A DNA stretch of 64,000 bases from positions 1,178,001 to 1,242,000 of the forward strand of contig NZ_CP155552.1 in assembly GCF_036632915.2 (NCBI RefSeq), given 5' to 3'. How positions within the stretch are numbered: the stretch's first letter is position 1; the number at the start of each line of letters is the position of its first letter. Shown here in pieces: positions 58,646-64,000 of the stretch. Source of the stretch: Faecalibacterium taiwanense (GTDB lineage: Bacteria > Bacillota > Clostridia > Oscillospirales > Ruminococcaceae). The notes below the pieces were generated by a model that saw nothing but the letters and a program-made list of their open reading frames with translations, made no database searches and was not told where the DNA came from. A program made the position numbers and the translations under genes.

Positions 58646-59281
58646 ATGAGTTACGACTACTTCTATGGGCAGTCGGGCGAACTGTTTTCCTACTTCCGTA
58701 TTCCGAAAGCACTCTTTCAGGACAGCCGTTTCCGGCAGCTTTCCACGGACGCCCGAACACTGTATGGCATCCTGCTTGACCGTATGAGCCTTTCCGCAAA
58801 GAACAACTGGTTGGATGAGCAAGGGCGCGTGTATATCATCTACACTGTCCGGGAAGTGCAGGAATCTCTCTGCTGCGCCGAACACAAGGCGGTCAAGCTG
58901 TTCCGGGAACTGGAACAGGCCAATCTTATTGAGCGCAAACGGCGAGGGCTGGCCGTCAGCAATTTTTATCGTGACGTGCTTGGATATGATGCCTTTGGCG
59001 ATGACAATAAGGCAGTGGCAATCGTTGCAAATGATCATAGAGGAGGTAAGGATTCGAATAATGCCTCAGCAGGTTATGGGAGAAGCAAGATTTTCACGCG
59101 AATTTCTGTTGGAGCAACCTGCTCGCCGACAATAGATACTTTAGGACACGAAGTCACACATGCAGTTGAGCAATCGACGATACGGTGTCCGGCTTCTTCT
59201 CTTTCATGCACATGGTCATGCAGAACGAACTTGGCAATGCAGAGCCATACTTTGCAGCAGTTTCTCCCGTTCTGGATTTGA
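58646..59281 (+). pseudogene. Chimera: RepA_N N-terminus joined to a thermolysin (M4) fragment
   Basis: 211 codons. Residues 1 to about 101 (FSYFRIPKALFQDSRFRQLS, LLDRMSLSAKNNWLDEQGRV, LIERKRRGL) match replication initiator A of Firmicute elements. Residues about 104-178 instead read NFYRDVLGYDAFGDD and DTLGHEVTHAVEQST, the core of an M4 metallopeptidase with the HEVTH zinc helix at 168-172. The zinc-ligand Glu downstream is absent. The last 30 residues are unrelated. A deletion or recombination has fused two genes; neither function should remain. Confidence 0.65.
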
Positions 59282-59577
59282 CCGTGATCCGGCCTGACGA
59301 TGCGCCGCATATCCTGCCCTGCTTCGATGAAGCAGATGAGGGCATCGGCATTTCCGAAGATGAACCGCTGGGCTTCCGCTACAACCCCAAGCAGGTCATT
59401 AAGCTGATGGGCAAGCGGTATCTGGTCGGCCCGGTGATTTTCCACCGCTTCGATGATGAGAGGAATTTTGCATCTCTGACGATGAGCGATATGTACACCA
59501 TCCAGAAATATCTGGAAAGCAACAGTGTTACTCTGATGATCGACCGCGACAAGCTGACCTGCATCTGCATCGACTGA
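59185..59577 (+). CDS. Conjugative-element protein of unknown function, 5' end uncertain
   Basis: 130 residues if it starts at GTG 59185; the open frame continues upstream into the junction region (AIDDTVSGFF). It has no ribosome site, so the true N-terminus may be lost. The sequence (PYFAAVSPVLDLTVIRPDDA, FRYNPKQVIKLMGKRYLVG) has no family I can name. It lies 7 nt before the PcfM-DUF3846 gene and overlaps the chimera's tail. Confidence 0.5.
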   Translation: MSGFFSFMHMVMQNELGNAEPYFAAVSPVLDLTVIRPDDAPHILPCFDEADEGIGISEDEPLGFRYNPKQVIKLMGKRYLVGPVIFHRFDDERNFASLTMSDMYTIQKYLESNSVTLMIDRDKLTCICID

Positions 59578-59584
59578 GGTGTGC

Positions 59585-60202
59585 ATGAAGAAGTTTGATG
59601 TGGAAATTACAGAAACGCTCCAACGCACGGTTTCTGTTGAAGCCGATTCGCGGGCAGAAGCAGAGCGGCTCGTTACAGAAGCGTGGAACAATGAGGACTA
59701 TGTTCTCGATTCCACAGATTTTGTCGGTGTCGATTTCAAAACCGTGGGTGAGCAGGAGCTTTCCGAGAACAGAAAAATGGAGATTCTTTTGGTTCAGCCC
59801 GGTATGTATCCGCAGAAAGCCACCATTGGCACGGAACTGAAAGATTTTCAGGATGCTGTCGGTGGCACCATTGCGGCAAGCTATCCTTTCGATGATCCGG
59901 TTGCTATCGTGTATAACGATGAAGGTAAGCTGACGGGGCTGCCCTTGAATCGTGCCTTGCGTGATGAGCATGGTCAAATGTATGATGTTGTTGCCGGAAC
60001 TTTTCTGGTTGTCGGAGAGGGTGCGGAGGATTTTGAATCGCTTTCCCCGGAACTGGCACAGAAGTATGAGAAGCATTTTCACCAGCCTGAAACCTTTTTG
60101 AAGTTAGGAAATCGTCTGTTGGTGATTCCTATCCCGGACGACGCTGTGAAGTCCGCCGAGAATAAAGCCGTGAACAAGCCCCCAGCGGAACATGACCGTT
60201 AA
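59585..60202 (+). CDS. DpnD/PcfM-like plus DUF3846 fusion protein
   Basis: 205 residues. The first ~55 (KKFDVEITETLQRTVSVEAD ... AEAERLVTEAWNN) look like DpnD/PcfM family proteins. From residue ~63 a DUF3846 domain begins (MEILLVQPGMYPQKATIGTE ... GLPLNRALRDEHGQMYDVVAG). Both are known from conjugative elements but usually as separate genes. ATG at 59585 lies just after gaggtg. Role unknown. Confidence 0.75.
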   Translation: MKKFDVEITETLQRTVSVEADSRAEAERLVTEAWNNEDYVLDSTDFVGVDFKTVGEQELSENRKMEILLVQPGMYPQKATIGTELKDFQDAVGGTIAASYPFDDPVAIVYNDEGKLTGLPLNRALRDEHGQMYDVVAGTFLVVGEGAEDFESLSPELAQKYEKHFHQPETFLKLGNRLLVIPIPDDAVKSAENKAVNKPPAEHDR

Positions 60203-60231
60203 ATCCAAACTTCTGCACGGGAGGTGGTAAA

Positions 60232-60690
60232 ATGCAGGAAGAAGTCGAGCAGAAAACATTCAACATCGTGGTGTCTACTACAAAGTTGACCGCCCGGACA
60301 ATTCTTAATGCCGGAAAAGCTGCCATTCAACAGCAGCAAGCGAAGATGGCTGGCGGCAAACAGAGCGTCCGAATGCTACTGCGGCAGAATCGTGGTGTTT
60401 CCAGTGTGGAAATCGACAAAACAAATATCCGTGGGTTTGAACGGTATGCAAAAAAATATGGCATTGACTATGCTATTCGCAAGGATAACTCTGAAATGCC
60501 GCCCCGGTATCTGGTCTTTTTCAAAGCCCCAGATGTGGAGGCATTTAATGCGGCTTTTAAAGAATATTCCGCATCCCTTCTGAGTAAAACCAAGCGACCC
60601 TCTGTACTGGAAAAGCTGCATGAGCTGGTGCAAGCCGCAGCAGAACTTCCCGGCAAGGTGCGCCGCAAGGAACAGGAGCGCGGACTATGA
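60232..60690 (+). CDS. PcfB family protein (DUF3801)
   Basis: 152 residues. DUF3801: FNIVVSTTKLTARTILNAGK, then GFERYAKKYGIDYAIRKD and YLVFFKAPDVEAFNAAFKEY. PcfB-type proteins are accessory factors for DNA transfer next to the coupling protein. ATG after gggaggtgg; the stop overlaps the VirD4 start. Confidence 0.9.
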   Translation: MQEEVEQKTFNIVVSTTKLTARTILNAGKAAIQQQQAKMAGGKQSVRMLLRQNRGVSSVEIDKTNIRGFERYAKKYGIDYAIRKDNSEMPPRYLVFFKAPDVEAFNAAFKEYSASLLSKTKRPSVLEKLHELVQAAAELPGKVRRKEQERGL

Positions 60691-62453
60691 CCACAAAAAA
60701 GCTGACGAAGCTGCTTGCTCTGTATCTACCCTATATCCTGCTGGGACTGGTGGCAACAAATTTCGGTGAAGCATGGCGGCTGGCCGAGGGCAAAGAACTG
60801 GGCGATAAAATCATGTCTATAGTGGGAACGCTGCCTTTAGCCTTTGCGAATCCGCTGCCCAGTTTGCACCCATTGGATTTGCTTATCGGCTTTTTCTGCG
60901 GCGCAGGGTTACGGCTTGCCGTATATTTGCGAAGCAAAAATGCAAAGAAATATCGGCACGGCATGGAATATGGCTCTGCCCGATGGGGTACACCCAAGGA
61001 CATTGAACTTTTTCAAGCTCCGAAGTTTGCCGACAACATTATTTTAACCAAAACAGAGCGGTTAATGATGAGCAACCGCCCACCTGACCCCAAGAACGCG
61101 AGAAACAAAAACGTGCTGGTGGTCGGCGGCTCTGGCTCCGGCAAAACGAGATTTTGGCTCAAGCCCAACCTTTTACAATGTCACAGCTCCTATGTGGTCA
61201 CTGACCCGAAAGGTAGTATCGTGGTCGAGTGCGGGAACGCACTTCTGAAAAACGGCTACAAGGTCAAGATCCTGAACACCATAAACTTCAAAAAGTCCAT
61301 GCACTATAATCCGTTCAGCTACGTCCACAGCGAAAAGGACATTCTGAAACTCGTCACTACCCTGATGACCAACACGAAGGGCGAAGGCAGCGGTGGGGAC
61401 CCTTTCTGGGAGAAAAGCGAACGTCTTTTGCTCACTGCCCTGATCGCCTATCTGCATTATGAAGCCCCGGTGGAGGAGCAGAATTTTGCGACCCTTCTGG
61501 AAATGCTGAACACCATGCAGGTGCTGGAGGATGACGAGGAATACCAGAACCCGGTGGATCTGCTGTTTGAGGAACTGGCAAAAAAGAAGCCCAACAGCTT
61601 TGCAGGGCGGCAGTACAAACTTTACAAGCTGGCCGCAGGTAAGACTGCAAAATCCATCCTGATTTCCTGCGGTGCCCGGCTCGCCCCCTTCGACATCCAA
61701 GAGCTGCGGGACCTCACCATGTACGATGAGCTGCAATTGGACACGTTGGGCGATAAGCAAACGGCGTTGTTCCTCATCATGTCGGACACGGATTCCACCT
61801 TCAACTTCCTCATCAGCATGGTGTACACCCAGCTTTTCAACCTCCTGTGCGACAAAGCAGACGATGTGTACGGCGGCAAGCTGCCCATCCATGTGCGGTG
61901 TCTCATTGACGAGTGCGCCAACATCGGGCAGATTCCCAATCTGGAAAAGCTGGTGGCGACTATCCGCAGCCGTGAGATCTCAGCTTGCCTTGTTTTGCAG
62001 GCGAGAAGCCAGCTAAAGGCTATCTACAAGGACAATGCGGACACCATCGTAGGCAACATGGACAGCCAGATATTTCTGGGCGGCAGCGAGCCTACCACTC
62101 TGAAAGACCTGTCCGAAATGCTGGGCAAAGAAACAATTGATTCGTTTAACACTTCGGACACCCGTGGCAACAGCCCCAGCTATGGCACTACGTTCCAAAA
62201 GATGGGACACGAATTATTGAGCCGGGACGAACTTGCGGTGCTGGACGGCGGCAAGTGCATCCTGCAACTGCGTGGTGTCAGACCGTTTCTTTCAGACAAG
62301 TACGACCTGACCCAGCACCCCAATTACAGGCTGACCTCCGACTATGACCCCAAAAACACCTTCGATATTGAAAAGTATCTGAACCGCAAAGAAAAAATCC
62401 ACCCCGATGATGAGTTCATCGTGGTGGACGCTGATTCGCTCCCGTCTGCCTGA
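60687..62453 (+). CDS. VirD4-like type IV coupling protein (TraG/TraD)
   Basis: 588 residues. Two N-terminal transmembrane helices (about 10-28, 63-85), Walker A GGSGSGKT near residue 150, VVTDPKGSIV, and Walker B-like VRCLIDECANIGQIP. C-terminal blocks QIFLGGSEPTTLKDLSEMLG are typical. It is an ATPase that delivers relaxosome DNA to the conjugation channel. Start overlaps pcfB by 4 nt. Confidence 0.95.
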   Translation: MTTKKLTKLLALYLPYILLGLVATNFGEAWRLAEGKELGDKIMSIVGTLPLAFANPLPSLHPLDLLIGFFCGAGLRLAVYLRSKNAKKYRHGMEYGSARWGTPKDIELFQAPKFADNIILTKTERLMMSNRPPDPKNARNKNVLVVGGSGSGKTRFWLKPNLLQCHSSYVVTDPKGSIVVECGNALLKNGYKVKILNTINFKKSMHYNPFSYVHSEKDILKLVTTLMTNTKGEGSGGDPFWEKSERLLLTALIAYLHYEAPVEEQNFATLLEMLNTMQVLEDDEEYQNPVDLLFEELAKKKPNSFAGRQYKLYKLAAGKTAKSILISCGARLAPFDIQELRDLTMYDELQLDTLGDKQTALFLIMSDTDSTFNFLISMVYTQLFNLLCDKADDVYGGKLPIHVRCLIDECANIGQIPNLEKLVATIRSREISACLVLQARSQLKAIYKDNADTIVGNMDSQIFLGGSEPTTLKDLSEMLGKETIDSFNTSDTRGNSPSYGTTFQKMGHELLSRDELAVLDGGKCILQLRGVRPFLSDKYDLTQHPNYRLTSDYDPKNTFDIEKYLNRKEKIHPDDEFIVVDADSLPSA

Positions 62454-62593
62454 TTCGGTAGGCGGCTTTATTTTTACCCGGCCAGAGAGGTACACCAGCA
62501 AGTCAACTCCCACCGCAGCTTGCGGCTCAACTATTATGGCTTCAGGTGTGTACGGACGGTCTACAAGTTTTCAATTATAAAGGAGAAACGACT

Positions 62594-62734
62594 ATGGAAT
62601 TCTTTAACTCTGCTATCGAAGTTCTTCAGACTCTGGTTGTCGCTCTGGGTGCTGGCCTCGGCGTTTGGGGTGCCATCAACCTGCTGGAAGGTTATGGCAA
62701 CGATAACCCCGGCAGCAATGCTCATGTACGGTAA
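62594..62734 (+). pseudogene. Maff2-family small membrane gene, truncated
   Basis: 46 codons: MEFFNSAIEVLQTLVVALGA onward to NLLEGYGNDNPGSNA, the first half of Maff2-type proteins found after virD4 in these elements, then HVR and TAA. Normal members continue with a second helix. The break at about 62722 is the left boundary of the tet(W) segment. ATG after aaggagaaacg. Confidence 0.7.
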
Positions 62735-62914
62735 AGAAGCAAGCAACCGAAAACAATAGATAGACCGCCAGCACTACACTATTCCGAACCAAAGACCAAA
62801 AGATAAGCATTTTGAGAAAATCTAAACTTTTGGATTTTCCTACAATGCCGACTACGGCGGAATCCCTCCCACTCCTTATATCTTTCTGTATACATTGAAT
62901 TTGTATTTAGTAAA

Positions 62915-63013
62915 ATGCAGACAACACCACGGATCGGCTTTTGGCTGGACAATTCCAACCAAACACCGCAGCAGACAGTAGAAACCATTCTGAACGTTAG
63001 GAAGCCGGTATGA
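62915..63013 (+). other. Unassigned 32-codon frame upstream of tet(W)
   Basis: ATG 62915 to TGA 63011-63013 reads RIGFWLDNSNQTPQQTVETI, a piece that recalls the C-terminus of small P-loop kinases (WLDTS-x-x-SPEETV). No ribosome site. It may be a remnant carried with the tet(W) cassette. The remainder of 62735-63050 is AT-rich without genes. Confidence 0.25.
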
Positions 63014-63052
63014 TTGTTACATATAAGGGGAAGAAAAATTTCTTTTAGATAC

Positions 63053-63081
63053 TTGTTTTCCTAAAACTGATGTGATATAAT
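63053..63081 (+). promoter_or_regulatory. tet(W) promoter
   Basis: TTGTTT (63053-63058), 17 nt, TATAAT (63076-63081) with extended TG at 63073-63074. Confidence 0.85.
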
Positions 63082-63110
63082 AATTCAATTCCAGAAAAGG
63101 AGTAAAAAAT

Positions 63111-63134
63111 ATGCGGCAAGGTATTCTTAAATAA
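63111..63134 (+). CDS. tet(W) leader peptide MRQGILK
   Basis: Seven codons and TAA, after aaaaggag. The identical-type leader precedes tet(M), tet(O) and tet(W), where its translation controls read-through of downstream terminators. Here ggtattcttaaat of the leader can pair with atttaagaatactt at 63206-63219. Confidence 0.85.
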   Translation: MRQGILK

Positions 63135-63204
63135 AACTATAATCAAATAGTGGGAACAAAGGATTATGATAGTCCCTTTTGTAGGGGCTTAGTTTTTTGT
63201 ACCC

Positions 63205-63341
63205 AATTTAAGAATACTTTTGCCTTATCAATTTTGACATATCCCCAAAAACAGCACTCACAAACAGGTGTATGCTGTATATGTGTATGTCCGCAAATTA
63301 TCATCCCCAGTGGTAAAAGTATTTTACTGCTGGGGATTTTT
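63205..63341 (+). promoter_or_regulatory. tet(W) transcription attenuator
   Basis: The segment tttaagaatactt (63207-63219) is complementary to the leader coding region. A terminator follows: atccccag...ctggggat (63303-63337) with inner taaaa/tttta pairing and a T run to 63341. A further small hairpin gcccttcggggc (63344-63355) lies before the gene. Confidence 0.8.
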
Positions 63342-63375
63342 ATGCCCTTCGGGGCAGTAAAGGGAGGACAATCAC

Positions 63376-64000
63376 ATGAAAATAATCAATATTGGAATTC
63401 TTGCCCATGTAGACGCTGGAAAGACGACCTTGACGGAGAGCCTGCTATATGCCAGCGGAGCCATTTCAGAACCGGGGAGCGTCGAAAAAGGGACAACGAG
63501 GACGGACACCATGTTTTTGGAGCGGCAGCGTGGGATTACCATTCAAGCGGCAGTCACTTCCTTCCAGTGGCACAGATGTAAAGTCAACATTGTGGATACG
63601 CCCGGCCACATGGATTTTTTGGCGGAGGTGTACCGCTCTTTGGCTGTTTTAGATGGGGCCATCTTGGTGATCTCCGCTAAAGATGGCGTGCAGGCCCAGA
63701 CCCGTATTCTGTTCCATGCCCTGCGGAAAATGAACATTCCCACCGTTATCTTTATCAACAAGATCGACCAGGCTGGCGTTGATTTGCAGAGCGTGGTTCA
63801 GTCTGTTCGGGATAAGCTCTCCGCCGATATTATCATCAAGCAGACGGTGTCGCTGTCCCCGGAAATAGTCCTGGAGGAAAATACCGACATAGAAGCATGG
63901 GATGCGGTCATCGAAAATAACGATAAATTATTGGAAAAGTATATCGCAGGAGAACCAATCAGCCGGGAAAAACTTGTGCGGGAGGAACAGCGGCGGGTTC
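63376..64000 (+). CDS. tet(W): Tetracycline resistance ribosomal protection protein Tet(W), 5' part
   Basis: 208 codons are present; the gene runs off the window (full length about 639). G-domain motifs are intact: AHVDAGKTT (G1), RGIT (G2), DTPGHMDF (G3), NKIDQ (G4). The sequence matches my memory of Tet(W) more closely than Tet(O) or Tet(M) (for example [16 protein letters not shown]). It is an EF-G-like GTPase that removes tetracycline from the ribosome. ATG after gggagg. It is controlled by the leader and attenuator upstream and lies within the conjugative element. Confidence 0.95.
   Translation, partial: MKIINIGILAHVDAGKTTLTESLLYASGAISEPGSVEKGTTRTDTMFLERQRGITIQAAVTSFQWHRCKVNIVDTPGHMDFLAEVYRSLAVLDGAILVISAKDGVQAQTRILFHALRKMNIPTVIFINKIDQAGVDLQSVVQSVRDKLSADIIIKQTVSLSPEIVLEENTDIEAWDAVIENNDKLLEKYIAGEPISREKLVREEQRRV

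Overview
The window reads as chromosomal DNA of a gut Oscillospiraceae bacterium, most likely Faecalibacterium. Supporting signs are moderately GC-rich coding, vegetative promoters with extended -10 boxes (TGGTATACT), a type II fatty-acid operon that uses FabK, tet(W) on a conjugative element, and a truncated sporulation-type sigma factor. No 16S or other species marker is present, so the genus is an inference.

Layout. 1-4.3 kb: end of an Hsp20 gene, yitT, a zinc dehydrogenase and adenine deaminase. 4.5-12.3 kb: an accessory stretch of short unrelated genes (YczE-like, MsrA, DUF554, HD, two NUDIX, Fic, MazF, HipA-like kinase) with pseudogene scraps and a structured repeat. 12.3-24.8 kb: frameshifted XRE gene, truncated sigma factor, SDR, GH31 alpha-glucosidase, Y-family polymerase with YolD, desulfoferrodoxin, flavodoxin/ferredoxin and other small metabolic genes. 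24.9-30.5 kb: a minus-strand membrane ferredoxin / FMN-binding / secreted-protein locus, facing a ZIP metal transporter, with two matching GTTAG-N6-CTAAC boxes. 30.5-36.7 kb: anion permease, split ThrE exporter, Hsp20 with a CIRCE-like operator, an OadB/OadG-like sodium pump pair behind an attenuator leader, and a second MsrA.

36.7-45.4 kb: a minus-strand fatty-acid operon acpP-accD-accA-fabH-[133-bp inverted-repeat element]-fabK-NMO-fabD-fabG-fabF-fabZ. accB and accC are not in it. 45.5-49.5 kb: GntR regulator, then a glycerol-3-phosphate-dehydrogenase-like set (GlpA-like, frameshifted; FAD oxidoreductase; DUF1667) behind a perfect 12-9-12 palindrome. 49.8-53.7 kb: MarR plus a heterodimeric ABC exporter. 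54-57 kb: a U32-like protein, then TetR, KTR and serine-recombinase remnants. 57.1-57.95 kb: a VbhA/Fic toxin-antitoxin pair.

58-64 kb: one end of an integrative conjugative element. It starts at a 59-nt 3' fragment of tRNA-Ala(CGC), the probable att site, and carries a RepA/thermolysin chimera, a PcfM-DUF3846 fusion, PcfB, VirD4 and a Maff2 gene cut by a tet(W) cassette. tet(W) has its leader peptide and attenuator and runs off the window end. A terminator-promoter cassette occurs five times and ties together several otherwise unrelated loci.
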